The notes: a model not told the origin generated them from the letters alone. A stretch of DNA of 59,974 nucleotides from UBA5976 sp037137575 (GCA_037137575.1 JBAXKB010000005.1:1-59974); one strand, 5' to 3'. Shown: positions 24,074-33,927, numbered from the stretch's first letter. Made by a program: numbers and translations.

Positions 24074-25072
24074 ATGAACTTGAAAAATCGTGATTTCCTA
24101 AAGGAAATCGATTTCACTGCAGACGAATTGCAGTATCTAATTAACTCTGCCATCGAACTCAAGGCAGCCAAGCGCGAACGCCGTGAAGTAAAGCACTTGC
24201 AAGATCGAAACATTGCGCTCATTTTTGAAAAGACTTCAACCCGAACTCGTTGTGCCTTTGAAGTAGCGGCATTCGATCAGGGTGCACACACCACCTACTT
24301 AGATGGTCAGTCATCCCAAGTAGGTCACAAAGAATCGATCGCAGATACTGCTCGAGTTTTATCGAGGTATTACGATGCGATTCAATTTCGAGGTAAATCT
24401 CAAGAGATGGTTGAAGAGCTTGCCAAATTCTCAGATGTACCCGTTTACAACGGGCTAACAGACGAGTGGCATCCAACACAGATGCTTGCCGATTTCCAGA
24501 CCATGATTGAGCACTCAGGTCGTGCGTTAAATGAAATCAGTTTTGCTTACGTTGGCGATGCCCGGAACAACATGGGTCATTCACTTTTGATGATGGGTGC
24601 AATTATGGGCTGTGATGTGCGCATTGCTGGCCCGGCCGAGTTGCTTCCATCTGCCCAGATTCGTGCGCTAGCTGAAGTTGCCGCTGCAAAAAGTGGAGCG
24701 CGCATAACTTTGACTGAATCTATGGACGAAGCACTTCTCGGCGCGCAATTTGTGCACACTGATGTTTGGGTCTCTATGGGGGAATCACCAGAAATTTGGA
24801 ACGAGCGGGTTAAGTTACTTTCGCCATATCAAGTAAATCGTGAAGCTTTAGCTAAAACGGGTGTAGCTGATGTGAAGTTTATGCATTGCTTGCCAGGCTT
24901 TCACAATGAGCAGACCACGATTGGCTTTGAAATCGCGAGTAAAACAGGAATGCGCGAAGGCCTTGAAGTGACTCATGATATTTTCGAATCTGATTTGAGT
25001 GTGGTTTTTGATCAGGCTGAAAATCGGATGCACACTATTAAAGCGATCATGGTCGCAACCATCGGAGACTAA
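24074..25072 (+). CDS. argF: Ornithine carbamoyltransferase
   Basis: Makes citrulline from ornithine and carbamoyl phosphate. The carbamoyl-phosphate loop STRTR (in FEKTSTRTRCAFEV), HPTQ (in DEWHPTQMLAD) and the ornithine loop HCLPGFH are intact. At 332 residues, and with FLKEIDFTADELQYLI near the start, it resembles the long ArgI/ArcB-type enzyme rather than the roughly 310-residue form usual in actinobacteria (from memory). It could thus be anabolic or catabolic. No other arg or arc genes are adjacent. ATG 24074 is chosen because GGAG at 24064-24067 is well spaced; GTG 24068 abuts it. The last base overlaps the next ATG. Confidence 0.93.
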   Translation: MNLKNRDFLKEIDFTADELQYLINSAIELKAAKRERREVKHLQDRNIALIFEKTSTRTRCAFEVAAFDQGAHTTYLDGQSSQVGHKESIADTARVLSRYYDAIQFRGKSQEMVEELAKFSDVPVYNGLTDEWHPTQMLADFQTMIEHSGRALNEISFAYVGDARNNMGHSLLMMGAIMGCDVRIAGPAELLPSAQIRALAEVAAAKSGARITLTESMDEALLGAQFVHTDVWVSMGESPEIWNERVKLLSPYQVNREALAKTGVADVKFMHCLPGFHNEQTTIGFEIASKTGMREGLEVTHDIFESDLSVVFDQAENRMHTIKAIMVATIGD

Positions 25073-26142
25073 TGCCGAATTTGTTTGATCCGATCACAGT
25101 AGGAAACATCTCGATTAAAAATCGAGTCTGGGTTAGTCCAATGTGTCAGTACTCGGCTATTGATGGTGTGATGCAAGATTGGCATGCAATTCACTATGGC
25201 TCCTTAATCACAGGTGGTTCGGGTTTGGTTATGGTCGAAGCCACTGGTGTGCAACCGCAGGGACGTATCTCACCACAGTGTTTAGGAATTTGGACCGAGC
25301 AACAAGCCCAAGTTCTTGGCGAGTTGCCGAACTTTGCGCACAAGCATGGCGTGAAAATGGGTATTCAACTTGCTCATGCGGGGCGAAAGGCTTCAACCGC
25401 AGCGCCATGGCTTGGCGGCAAGCCGTTAGCGCCAGAAGATGGCGGTTGGCAAACAGTGGCACCATCTGCAGTTCCTTTTGGCAGTTACCCTGCGCCGCGA
25501 GAACTTACGGCGAAAGAAATAGGTCAGCTTCGCGCGGACTTTGTTGCGGCCGCTGAGCGCGCTCTTTTCGCGGGTTTTGATGTAATCGAATTACATGTGG
25601 CTCACGGATATCTACTGCACGAATTTTTGTCTCCGATTTCAAATCAACGAACAGATGAATACGGTGGCTCGTTTGAAAATCGCATTCGCCTTTTGATTGA
25701 AATTGCGCGCGAGATTCGCGTAGTAATTTCTCCGGCGCGCGCATTGTTTGTTCGACTCTCATGTACCGACTGGGTCCCTGGCGGCTGGACCATTGAAGAC
25801 AGCGTTGAACTTGCTCGGGAGTTGAAAGCTGCCGGAGTAGACCTAGTTGACTGCTCATCAGCCGGCACAACTCCAGATGCGCAGATTCCGGTCGGTCCAG
25901 GTTTTCAGGTGCCATTTGCCCAGCAGATTCGCCAACAGGCGCAGATTGCCACAAGCGCGGTAGGCATGATCGATTCAGCCCAGCAAGCACAGCAGATTAT
26001 TGAATCAGGGCAAGCGGACGCAGTGATGCTTGGTCGCGCCCTTTTAGGCAACCCACGTTGGCCGCTACAGGCTGCCAGCGAATTAGGGGTAGAAGTGCCC
26101 TGGCCAAGCCAGTATCAACGTGGAGTTTTGCGTAAGCCCTGA
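25072..26142 (+). CDS. Old yellow enzyme family NADH:flavin oxidoreductase (YqjM-like)
   Basis: A 356-residue FMN-dependent TIM-barrel ene-reductase. The N-terminal NRVWVSPMCQYSA gives Cys25 and Tyr27, matching the redox-sensing cysteine and substrate tyrosine of the thermophilic-like YqjM class. The substrate-binding HxxH is present in ELHVAHGYLLHEFLSP, followed by NQRTDEYGGSFENRIR. The physiological substrate is unknown; such enzymes reduce activated C=C bonds. The start codon shares one base with the argF stop (TAATG), so the two are translationally coupled although no metabolic link is obvious. Confidence 0.9.
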   Translation: MPNLFDPITVGNISIKNRVWVSPMCQYSAIDGVMQDWHAIHYGSLITGGSGLVMVEATGVQPQGRISPQCLGIWTEQQAQVLGELPNFAHKHGVKMGIQLAHAGRKASTAAPWLGGKPLAPEDGGWQTVAPSAVPFGSYPAPRELTAKEIGQLRADFVAAAERALFAGFDVIELHVAHGYLLHEFLSPISNQRTDEYGGSFENRIRLLIEIAREIRVVISPARALFVRLSCTDWVPGGWTIEDSVELARELKAAGVDLVDCSSAGTTPDAQIPVGPGFQVPFAQQIRQQAQIATSAVGMIDSAQQAQQIIESGQADAVMLGRALLGNPRWPLQAASELGVEVPWPSQYQRGVLRKP

Positions 26143-26170
26143 GCATTTCGCTCCCGCTGTGTTGCTCAAG

Positions 26171-26176
26171 TATTCT
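26171..26176 (+). promoter_or_regulatory. Possible -10 box of leuS
   Basis: TATTCT lies 8 bases before ATG 26185, so transcription would begin at or 1-2 bases before the start codon. There is no clear ribosome site. Confidence 0.35.
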
Positions 26177-26184
26177 TGGGGATT

Positions 26185-28659
26185 ATGAGTGAAACGCCAG
26201 TTGACCCAAATTTTTATGATGTGCACGCTGTTCAAGATAAATGGCTGCCAATTTGGGATGAACTAGCGCCGTTTCGCAGTGGGCGCCCAGACGACACCAG
26301 GCCAACTAAGTATGTGTTGGACATGTTTCCGTACCCATCTGGCGACTTACACATGGGACATGCTGAGGCTTACGCACTTGGTGATGTGATTGCCCGCTAC
26401 TGGGTTCACAAAGGTTTTAACGTTCTACATCCAATCGGTTGGGATGCTTTTGGTTTACCAGCTGAGAATGCAGCTATCAAGCGCGGTGAAGATCCAAAAT
26501 CTTGGACTTATGAAAACATCGCGATGCAGAAGTCTTCAATGCGCCGTTACGCCTGTTCCTTTGACTGGGATCGGGTACTCAACACTTGCGACCCCGAGTA
26601 CTACAAGTGGAATCAGTGGCTGTTCCTTCAGATGTACGAACGCGGTTTGGCTTATCGCAAAAACTCAGCTGTTAACTGGTGTCCATCGTGCCAGACAGTG
26701 TTGGCTAATGAGCAAGTTGTTGGTGGGCTTTGTGAACGCTGTGACACTCAAGTCACAAAGAAGAAGCTGAACCAGTGGTATTTCAAAATTACTGATTACG
26801 CAGATCGTCTACTTGAGGACATGTCAGAACTTGAGGGCAACTGGCCGGAGAAAGTTCTGTTAATGCAGCGCAACTGGATTGGGCGTTCAACTGGCGCTGA
26901 AGTTAGTTTCGACATTGAAGGTCAGGGCGAGTCGGTCGTGGTTTACACGACCCGCCCTGACACCCTTTATGGCGCAACGTTTTTCGTTGTTGCTGTTGAT
27001 TCCGATTTAGCTGCCAACCTTGCTGCCGGTACCGAAAGCGAAGCGCAATTCAACACCTATCTCAATCAGGTTAAGTCAACTAGCGAAATGGATCGGTTAG
27101 CCACTGATCGACCTAAGACTGGCGTTTTCCTAAACCGTTACGCAATCAATCCAGTTAATGGCGAACGTTTACCAATCTGGGCTAGCGATTATGTTCTAGC
27201 CGATTACGGCACCGGCGCAGTTATGGCGGTTCCTGCACACGACCAGCGCGATCTTGATTTTGCACTTACTTTCAATTTGCCAGTTCGAGTTGTTGTGGAA
27301 TCGGAAACTGATCCGGCAGAAACTGGTGTTGCTACCGCCGATGACGGCGCGCATGTGAACTCAGGTCCACTCGATGGTCTGGGCAAAGCTGAAGCAATTA
27401 CAAAAATGATCGAGATTTTGCAAGGTGAGGGTCGCGGAAAGTCGGCAACCAATTACCGTCTGCGCGATTGGCTCATTAGTCGCCAACGTTATTGGGGCAC
27501 CCCAATCCCAATCATTCATTGCCCAGACTGTGGTGAAGTTCCGGTACCAGAATCACAGTTGCCTGTTGTTTTGCCTGATGCGGCAGGTCTTGATCTTTCG
27601 CCTAAGGGTGAATCACCACTAGGAGCCGCAGATGAATGGGCAAATGTGCCTTGCCCTAAGTGCGGCATTCCAGCTCGTCGGGATTCCGACACCATGGACA
27701 CATTTGTTGACTCGTCTTGGTACTACCTTCGTTACTTGAACCCGCAGTTGGACACCGCGCCATTTGAAAAAGCGCAAGCAAATCGTTGGTTGCCGATTGA
27801 CCAATACGTTGGTGGCGTAACGCATGCTATTTTGCACCTGCTCTACAGTCGCTTCTTTACCAAAGTGATGTTCGACATGGGTTTGGTTGACTTCAAGGAA
27901 CCATTCACACGCTTGCTCAATCAGGGCATGGTTGTAATGGATGGCTCAGCAATGAGTAAGAGCCGTGGCAACCTAGTTCGCCTATCTGATGAGTTGGATG
28001 CGCACGGAGTTGATGCTGTGCGTCTGACAATGGTCTTTGCTGGCCCTCCAGAGGACGACATCGACTGGTCAGACGTTTCCCCGGGTGGAGCAAAGAAGTT
28101 CTTGGCCCGCGCCTGGCGCCTATCTGGCGACGTTACTAGCGCAGTTGATGTTGATTTAGCCACTGGCGACTTGGCACTTCGTAAAGTAACGCACAAAGCA
28201 ATGGCCGATAGCGAACTAGCTTTAGAAAGTCACCGTTTCAACGTTGTGGTTGCTCGGGCCATGGAATTGGTAAATGCAACACGAAAGGCAATTGATACTG
28301 GTTGCGGACCTGCTGATGCTGCTGTGCGTGAAGCAACTCATACCGTTGCCATCTTGTTATCGCTAGTTGCGCCATACACAGCGGAAGAAATGTGGGCACG
28401 GATGGGTTACGAGCCATCTGTGGCTCTTGCTCCTTGGCCAATTGCAGATCCCGCTCTTCTAGTTGAGGATGAAACTGAATGTGTTGTGCAGATAAACGGC
28501 AAGATTCGAAAGCGCCTGCAGGTGTCGCCAACAATTTCTGAAACAGATTTACGTGAACTTGCGATGTCTCAGGAAAATGTCATCGCCGAAATTGCAGGAC
28601 GCGAGCCGAAGGTTGTAATTGTTCGACCGCCGAAAATCGTCAACATCGTGCTTGGCTAA
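26185..28659 (+). CDS. leuS: Leucyl-tRNA synthetase
   Basis: Class I synthetase charging tRNA-Leu with a CP1 editing domain. Length is 824 residues. The HIGH motif is HMGH at 56-59 (YPSGDLHMGHAEAYALGD), a zinc-binding region with CPSC and CERC lies near residues 170-195, and editing-domain motifs include VVYTTRPDTLYGATFFV. The KMSKS loop is AMSKSRGN near residue 585. The bacterial anticodon and C-terminal domains are complete. ATG 26185 is chosen over TTG 26176, which overlaps the putative -10 box. degV follows after 6 bases. Confidence 0.96.
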   Translation: MSETPVDPNFYDVHAVQDKWLPIWDELAPFRSGRPDDTRPTKYVLDMFPYPSGDLHMGHAEAYALGDVIARYWVHKGFNVLHPIGWDAFGLPAENAAIKRGEDPKSWTYENIAMQKSSMRRYACSFDWDRVLNTCDPEYYKWNQWLFLQMYERGLAYRKNSAVNWCPSCQTVLANEQVVGGLCERCDTQVTKKKLNQWYFKITDYADRLLEDMSELEGNWPEKVLLMQRNWIGRSTGAEVSFDIEGQGESVVVYTTRPDTLYGATFFVVAVDSDLAANLAAGTESEAQFNTYLNQVKSTSEMDRLATDRPKTGVFLNRYAINPVNGERLPIWASDYVLADYGTGAVMAVPAHDQRDLDFALTFNLPVRVVVESETDPAETGVATADDGAHVNSGPLDGLGKAEAITKMIEILQGEGRGKSATNYRLRDWLISRQRYWGTPIPIIHCPDCGEVPVPESQLPVVLPDAAGLDLSPKGESPLGAADEWANVPCPKCGIPARRDSDTMDTFVDSSWYYLRYLNPQLDTAPFEKAQANRWLPIDQYVGGVTHAILHLLYSRFFTKVMFDMGLVDFKEPFTRLLNQGMVVMDGSAMSKSRGNLVRLSDELDAHGVDAVRLTMVFAGPPEDDIDWSDVSPGGAKKFLARAWRLSGDVTSAVDVDLATGDLALRKVTHKAMADSELALESHRFNVVVARAMELVNATRKAIDTGCGPADAAVREATHTVAILLSLVAPYTAEEMWARMGYEPSVALAPWPIADPALLVEDETECVVQINGKIRKRLQVSPTISETDLRELAMSQENVIAEIAGREPKVVIVRPPKIVNIVLG

Positions 28660-28665
28660 CCGCGA

Positions 28666-29511
28666 ATGAAAATAGGTTTCGTCACCGATTCCACTTCCTA
28701 CTTGCCTGAAAACATTCGAGCTGAGTTTGATATTGAAGTAGTTCCTGTTCAGGTGGTAATTGAGGGAAAAGCTTATGACGAAGGCAGCGAAATTACGGCT
28801 GAGGTAGTGTCTGTTGCCCTAAAGCAGGGAAAAGCGGTAACAACTTCAAGGCCAAGTTCGGCGCAGTTCATTGCTGCATACCAGCGCGTCCTCGATCGTG
28901 GTTACGACCAAATTATTAGCGTCCACTTATCTTCAGAGTTATCTGGCACTTACGAATCTGCGTTGTTAGCTGTGGCTAAGTCAGAACTGCCGGTGCGCGT
29001 AATAGATTCGCGAACAATTGCACTAGCCATGGGTTACCCACTTATCGGTGGAGCGCGCCTGGCCAGAACTGGCGCGCCAATCGACGATGTTGAGGACTAC
29101 ATCCGCAATAGATGTGAACAGTCAACAATCATTTTTTATGTAGACAGTTTGGAATACCTTAAGCGCGGTGGTCGGATAAGCGCCTTACAATCGCGAATCG
29201 GTACTGCGCTTTCATTAAAGCCGTTGCTAACTGTGACGCATGGGAAAATCGTGCAACGCGAGTTAGTGCGCAATTCTGCGCGAGCACTGGCACGCATTGT
29301 TGAAATTGCGCAAGCATCTGGATCCCTGCCCAGTGAGTTAGCAATTCTGCATGTAACGTCACAAAACTCTGCAGAAAAAATTGCAGCACAAATTTCGCAG
29401 AAGCTGGGTAAGGCAGAAATTTCAGTGTTTCCCGCCGGGGCGGTAGTTGGGACGCATTTAGGGCCAGGTGCGATAGCGCTAGTTATCAGTCCGCTCGCCG
29501 GCCCTGCTTAA
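28666..29511 (+). CDS. DegV family fatty-acid-binding protein
   Basis: A 281-residue DegV-fold protein; members bind fatty acids and in Firmicutes serve as FakB subunits presenting fatty acid to a kinase. The N-terminal IGFVTDSTSYLPEN and the middle KAVTTSRPSSAQF, with the SSELSGTY segment, form the ligand pocket. The C-terminal VGTHLGPGAIAL is also typical. No fatty acid kinase gene is nearby. In actinobacteria degV commonly lies upstream of comEA, as here. It starts 6 bases after leuS and is probably co-transcribed. Confidence 0.92.
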   Translation: MKIGFVTDSTSYLPENIRAEFDIEVVPVQVVIEGKAYDEGSEITAEVVSVALKQGKAVTTSRPSSAQFIAAYQRVLDRGYDQIISVHLSSELSGTYESALLAVAKSELPVRVIDSRTIALAMGYPLIGGARLARTGAPIDDVEDYIRNRCEQSTIIFYVDSLEYLKRGGRISALQSRIGTALSLKPLLTVTHGKIVQRELVRNSARALARIVEIAQASGSLPSELAILHVTSQNSAEKIAAQISQKLGKAEISVFPAGAVVGTHLGPGAIALVISPLAGPA

Positions 29512-29583
29512 TTGCGCTTAATACACATTGGGCGAATGTGCACAAACTAGTTGGTTGGGAAGCGGCGTAGCTCCGCAGTGATT

Positions 29584-29589
29584 TAATCT
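29584..29589 (+). promoter_or_regulatory. -10 box of a leaderless comEA promoter
   Basis: TAATCT sits exactly at -12 to -7 relative to ATG 29596, with no ribosome site upstream of that ATG. Confidence 0.55.
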
Positions 29590-29595
29590 GCACAG

Positions 29596-30267
29596 ATGCC
29601 AACAGTTGAGGAACGCATCCGTGCTTTGTGGTCTTCGCGCCCAGATGAGGGTGTCGAATATGTTCCTGCGTCCTACACATTTTCGACTTCAACTAGTACT
29701 CGCAGCACGCTAGTGAAGTTTATGGTGGCTGCAATTTCAGCAACAGCACTATTCATGTGGCTAAATCGCCCCCAGATTCAGGCAACTCCGCGAGTGCTCG
29801 CAAGCGGAACTCCGATTGCAGCTGCGTCAATTGCAGTCACATCCACAAACATTGTTATCGATGTTGAAGGCAAAGTCCGTTATCCCGGATTACATACTTT
29901 GCCAAGTGACGCACGAGTCGCTGATGCCATTGCGGCTTCCGGTGGCACGTTGCCAGGTGTTCCAAAGGGGACAGTAAATCTGGCAGCGCGGCTCTCTGAT
30001 GGGCAATTGCTCATGGTTGGTCAAGCGGGTGGTCTGGGCCTTGTCGCAGGTGATCAGGGGAATTCGTCGTCAACCAATCGAGTGAGTCTTAATAGTGCAA
30101 CTGAGTCTGATTTCGAATCCTTACCGGGTGTTGGACCTGTTCTAGCAAATCGTATTTTTACTTGGCGGACCCAACACGGAGCATTTACCAAAGTTGATGA
30201 TTTGCAGAACGTGCCGGGCATTGGACCAAAAGTCTTTGCGAATTTAGCCAGCCTCGTAACGTTGTAA
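29596..30267 (+). CDS. comEA: ComEA family DNA-binding competence protein
   Basis: Membrane-anchored protein that binds incoming double-stranded DNA in natural transformation. The 223-residue protein has a short cytoplasmic N-terminus, one membrane helix (about 40-56), an SLBB domain (about 92-145, with VEGKVRYPGLHTL) and a C-terminal helix-hairpin-helix pair (about 160-223: SLNSATESDFESLPGVGPVL and VPGIGPKVF). Domain order is canonical. The stop codon shares a base with the comEC ATG (TAATG), giving translational coupling. The start matches a leaderless promoter. Confidence 0.93.
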   Translation: MPTVEERIRALWSSRPDEGVEYVPASYTFSTSTSTRSTLVKFMVAAISATALFMWLNRPQIQATPRVLASGTPIAAASIAVTSTNIVIDVEGKVRYPGLHTLPSDARVADAIAASGGTLPGVPKGTVNLAARLSDGQLLMVGQAGGLGLVAGDQGNSSSTNRVSLNSATESDFESLPGVGPVLANRIFTWRTQHGAFTKVDDLQNVPGIGPKVFANLASLVTL

Positions 30268-32633
30268 TGAAGTCGGCCAGAATAGTTGATGCGCGATTCA
30301 TTCCGCTAGCTAGTTCAATCTGGTGCTCAACTGCCGCAACGGTGTTAGTTGGGTTGCAAAGACACCCAAGTGCGTTGATTCTGTGGCTTGCAATGTTTCT
30401 CTTGGCCGCACTGGGTTTAATTTGGTGGCACAAGTACAAACACCTGTCTTATTCTGCAATCACGAAAGTAATGTGCGCCGGGGCACTTCTTGGGGTCGCA
30501 TTGGCACTCACTCGCGTTCTACCAATTACGCAAAGCCCACTAGTGGCCGAGGCCGCGCACCATTCAGTTGTCGATTTCACCGCAACTGTCGTGGGCGATC
30601 CAACAGTGTTGCCGCTTCAGGACAAACTGACCTGGACCAGCGCTGCGCGAGTCAGTATGCGCGTTCGGATTGAATCTGTTGGCACCTCAGGTGAAATTAT
30701 GCATACCAAGATTCCAGTGCAACTTTTCACCAGCAGATATGTAGATCAGTATCTGCAATTGATTCCTGGCACAGCGTTTTCGGCAGTTGGCAGACTTGAT
30801 TCAGTTCGCCCAGGCACTCCATACGTGGCCTATTTAACTGCGTTAACTCAGCCAAAGATAAGCAGTGCGCCGCCGCGATTTCAGTGGCTAGCCACTTCTT
30901 TACGTGAGCGTCTTGTTAAAGCACTTGATCGAACTCCGCAGGATGCAAAAGCACTGGTTCCTGGCTTGGCTTTAGGTGATACCCGCGCTATGAAATCAGA
31001 ATTATTGACGGCCATGCGTACCTCTGGGCTAACTCATTTGGTTGCAGTATCGGGCGCAAATGTGACAATGCTCTTGGCGTTGGTATTTGCGGCCCTGGCT
31101 AGAACTTCGCGATTAACTCGAGTCGCTGGCGCTGCGCTTACCTTAACTGCATTTGTGGTTGTAGTAAGACCACAGCCAAGTGTTCTAAGAGCGGGGGTGA
31201 TGGGCCTGGTTCTTCTGCTGGGCATCTTGGGTAAACGTAAAACCGATGCAATCAACGCGTTAGGAGTTGCAGTAGTTGTTTTAGTAATTATCGATCCGCT
31301 GATTTCAGCGACCTACGGTTTTGCACTATCAGTGTTTGCTACGGCCGGACTTTTAGTTGGTTCTGCAAAGTTACGTAGTGTAATAGCCAGCCGGGTGCCA
31401 AAAGCAATTCCAAACTGGCTAGTTGATGGACTTGTTGTTACTTTGTGCGCTCAATGTGCGGTGCTGCCGATCTTGTTGCAGCTAGGCGCAACTTTCTCGT
31501 TGGCTGCGGTGCCGGCAAACTTACTTGCAGTTCCACTTGCATCGCTAGCTATGGTTTCAGGATTAATCCTTACTGGAGTCGCAATAATCTGTCTGCCTGT
31601 TGCCCAAGTACTGGCGTGGGTCGTGGCTATTCCTGCGCTGGGAATTGCCCTGATTGCGCGTACTGCAAGTTCAGCAACTTTTTTGATTGTGCCAATCCCG
31701 CATGGTCTTCTAGGGGCATTTTTAGCTGTCGCATTCGCAGTTTCCATTACTTTTACTTCCACACGCTGGCACAGATGGAATTCGAATCAAAAATCATTGG
31801 TATCGCTAACAACGTTAGTTGCCACTACGGCAATCTGGGTTCATCCAGTGGCTCAGCTGCGAATCTGGCCACCGAATAACTGGTTGATGGTTTCATGCGA
31901 TGTCGGGCAAGGAGATGCCACGGTCATAAACCTTGGGCATCATCAAGCGATAGTTGTAGATGTTGGACCAGATCCGAGTCTTTTAGACCAGTGCCTTACT
32001 ACCTTGCACATAAAGGCAATTCCGTTGTTGGTACTTACGCATTTTCACGCAGATCATGTTGCTGGGTTAGACGCGGTTTTTCGTGGCCGTAAAGTTGGCA
32101 TGATTCGAGTCACGTCACTAGCCGATCCACTACTGACCACAAAATTTGTCACGAGTTTTCTCGCGAGTAAATCGACCAGCATGCAGGCGATAACTGCAGG
32201 CGAACATCTGTCGATAGGTCAGGTCGATATCCAGTGTCTATGGCCTGCGGAAATCATTCGTGGCGAAGGTAGCGATGCAAATAATGCCAGCATTGTTTTA
32301 TTAGCAACTATCCATGGTCACACCTTTCTATTGGCAGGCGATGTTGAGGCTCCAGCACAAAAGGCAATCGTTGCGCGCTATCAACTGCCACATGTTGAAG
32401 TTTTGAAAATGGCGCATCACGGATCGCGAAATCAAGAGATGCAATTTGCCCAAGAATTATCGCCCGACATTGCATTCATCTCAGTGGGCAAAGATAACGG
32501 CTATGGGCACCCAGCTGCCGAAACACTTACTCTCTATGAAGTTCTGGGAACCAAGATTTATCGCACAGATCGCTCGGGCCATTTAGCAATCGTCGAATCA
32601 GGCGGGATGCTGCAGGTAATGACATCCCGTTGA
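30267..32633 (+). CDS. comEC: ComEC/Rec2 family DNA-uptake channel protein
   Basis: Inner-membrane channel for single-stranded DNA during transformation. The 788-residue protein has N-terminal membrane helices, an OB-fold-like soluble region (about 90-200) and the multi-helix Competence domain (about 210-510; signature TSGLTHLVAVSGANVTML). The C-terminal metallo-beta-lactamase domain has the HFHADH motif near residues 592-597 and a later LLAGDVEA. All catalytic-type residues of the MBL domain appear intact, consistent with a nuclease role. It is coupled to comEA upstream and runs into holA, the usual comEA-comEC-holA order. Pilus and DprA genes lie outside the window. Confidence 0.93.
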   Translation: MKSARIVDARFIPLASSIWCSTAATVLVGLQRHPSALILWLAMFLLAALGLIWWHKYKHLSYSAITKVMCAGALLGVALALTRVLPITQSPLVAEAAHHSVVDFTATVVGDPTVLPLQDKLTWTSAARVSMRVRIESVGTSGEIMHTKIPVQLFTSRYVDQYLQLIPGTAFSAVGRLDSVRPGTPYVAYLTALTQPKISSAPPRFQWLATSLRERLVKALDRTPQDAKALVPGLALGDTRAMKSELLTAMRTSGLTHLVAVSGANVTMLLALVFAALARTSRLTRVAGAALTLTAFVVVVRPQPSVLRAGVMGLVLLLGILGKRKTDAINALGVAVVVLVIIDPLISATYGFALSVFATAGLLVGSAKLRSVIASRVPKAIPNWLVDGLVVTLCAQCAVLPILLQLGATFSLAAVPANLLAVPLASLAMVSGLILTGVAIICLPVAQVLAWVVAIPALGIALIARTASSATFLIVPIPHGLLGAFLAVAFAVSITFTSTRWHRWNSNQKSLVSLTTLVATTAIWVHPVAQLRIWPPNNWLMVSCDVGQGDATVINLGHHQAIVVDVGPDPSLLDQCLTTLHIKAIPLLVLTHFHADHVAGLDAVFRGRKVGMIRVTSLADPLLTTKFVTSFLASKSTSMQAITAGEHLSIGQVDIQCLWPAEIIRGEGSDANNASIVLLATIHGHTFLLAGDVEAPAQKAIVARYQLPHVEVLKMAHHGSRNQEMQFAQELSPDIAFISVGKDNGYGHPAAETLTLYEVLGTKIYRTDRSGHLAIVESGGMLQVMTSR

Positions 32634-32647
32634 GGCATACTCTTACT

Positions 32648-33670
32648 GTGGCTAAAAAGAATCCAGTAGACGAAACTCGAGCAGTTTTGGCTGTTGGAAA
32701 AGAGTCTGCGCTGGTGCAGCAAGTCATCTCCCGCATGAGCACTAATGCCGCGGGCCATGATCCACAATTTATAAAAATTGAAATTGATTTGGGTGAACTA
32801 GAGAATCAAGCCAGTGATTTAGTCCAAGCACTTTCACCGTCACTGTTTGGTGAATTCACTTTGTTGATTATCCAAAACATTTCTGAAATTACTGAAGATT
32901 CATTTGCCCCACTTTTGCAGGCGATCACTGATGTGCCAGAGCATTTGATGTTGGTGCTGTGTCACCCTGGGGGAGTCAAAGGCAAGAAGTTCCTTGAATT
33001 GGTGCGCAAGACCGGGGTACTTGAGGCGGACTGTGGTGAACTCAAAAATGACAAGTTGGACGCCGCTTTGGTCGCTGAGTTCAACAAACACAAGCGCCGC
33101 ACAACGGTAGAAGCCATCGCAGCATTGCGTGAATCAGTTGGTCCTAATTTAAGTGAACTACTTTCTGCAATCTCGCAGCTTTGTGTTGACATTGAAACCG
33201 ATCCAATTGATGCAGCAGCGGTTGCACAGTACTACTCGGGGATGTCTGACATCAAAGGCTGGGATGTAAGTGATGCCATGTGGAATGCGAAACCAAAAGA
33301 AGTACTTGAGCAATTCCGTTGGGCCATTGAGCAAGATAGTTCTGCATCGCCAGCAATTATTTCGGCGATGGCTAAAGGTTTACGAACACTCGTGCGTTTT
33401 GCAAGTGCATCACCAGGAATGGGTGACTCGGAGTTGGCTAGCTACGTTGGGGTGCATCCATTTAGATTGCGTTTTTTACGAGCGCAAAAGAAGTTATGGT
33501 TTCCTGACGACTTGGCCAGAGCAACGCGGCTGTTAGCCTTGGCTGATCGCGCAAGTAAGGGCACTGCATATAAGCCAGGAATTTCCGGCGGAGTTAGTTT
33601 GGAACGCGCGCAGACATTCTATGAAATTGAAAAGAATGTTTTGGCGATGAGACCGCCACGACAAGATTAA
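32648..33670 (+). CDS. holA: DNA polymerase III subunit delta
   Basis: Clamp-loader subunit that opens the sliding clamp. The 340-residue length and the AAA-like but Walker-less architecture fit HolA: an N-terminal domain with VAVGKESALVQQVIS-type start, central region with LLQAITDVPEHLMLVLCHPGG, a helical domain, and the C-terminal collar. GTG 32648 is preferred; TTG 32630 overlaps the comEC stop but has no ribosome site. TACTCT (32638-32643) just upstream could be a -10 box. The stop codon overlaps that of convergent rpsT by 4 bases. Confidence 0.92.
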   Translation: MAKKNPVDETRAVLAVGKESALVQQVISRMSTNAAGHDPQFIKIEIDLGELENQASDLVQALSPSLFGEFTLLIIQNISEITEDSFAPLLQAITDVPEHLMLVLCHPGGVKGKKFLELVRKTGVLEADCGELKNDKLDAALVAEFNKHKRRTTVEAIAALRESVGPNLSELLSAISQLCVDIETDPIDAAAVAQYYSGMSDIKGWDVSDAMWNAKPKEVLEQFRWAIEQDSSASPAIISAMAKGLRTLVRFASASPGMGDSELASYVGVHPFRLRFLRAQKKLWFPDDLARATRLLALADRASKGTAYKPGISGGVSLERAQTFYEIEKNVLAMRPPRQD

Positions 33671-33927
33671 GCGTTGTTAAGCGAAGCAGCCAAAGACGAC
33701 TTGCGGTTAGCAGCCTGGTTCTTGTGAATGACACCTTTTGATACAGCTTTATCAAGTGCACGTGATGCATCTGCAAGAGCAACAGTTGCTTTAGCAGTAT
33801 CGCCAGTAGCAACAGCCTCACGGAAGCGACGCACCTTTGTCTTTAGGGCGCTGCGAACTGCCTTGTTGCGTTCTTGGGCAGCAGCATTCTGCAGAATACG
33901 CTTCTTTTGCGACTTAATGTTGGCCAC
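33667..33927 (-). CDS. rpsT: Ribosomal protein S20
   Basis: Primary 16S-binding protein of the small subunit. The 86-residue, highly basic sequence begins MANIKSQKKRILQN and contains the canonical ASRALDKAVSKGVIHKNQA. The GTG start has an AGAGG ribosome site. It is encoded opposite to its neighbours, between holA and lepA, a conserved placement. Its stop codon is interleaved with that of holA (4-base overlap), so there is no room for a dedicated terminator between them. Confidence 0.97.
   Translation of the reverse strand: MANIKSQKKRILQNAAAQERNKAVRSALKTKVRRFREAVATGDTAKATVALADASRALDKAVSKGVIHKNQAANRKSSLAASLNNA

Noticed and set aside
32638..32643. TACTCT as a leaderless holA promoter
   Set aside because: Only 4 bases separate it from GTG 32648, shorter than the 6-7 base spacing of the other cases, and holA is more simply read through from comEC.
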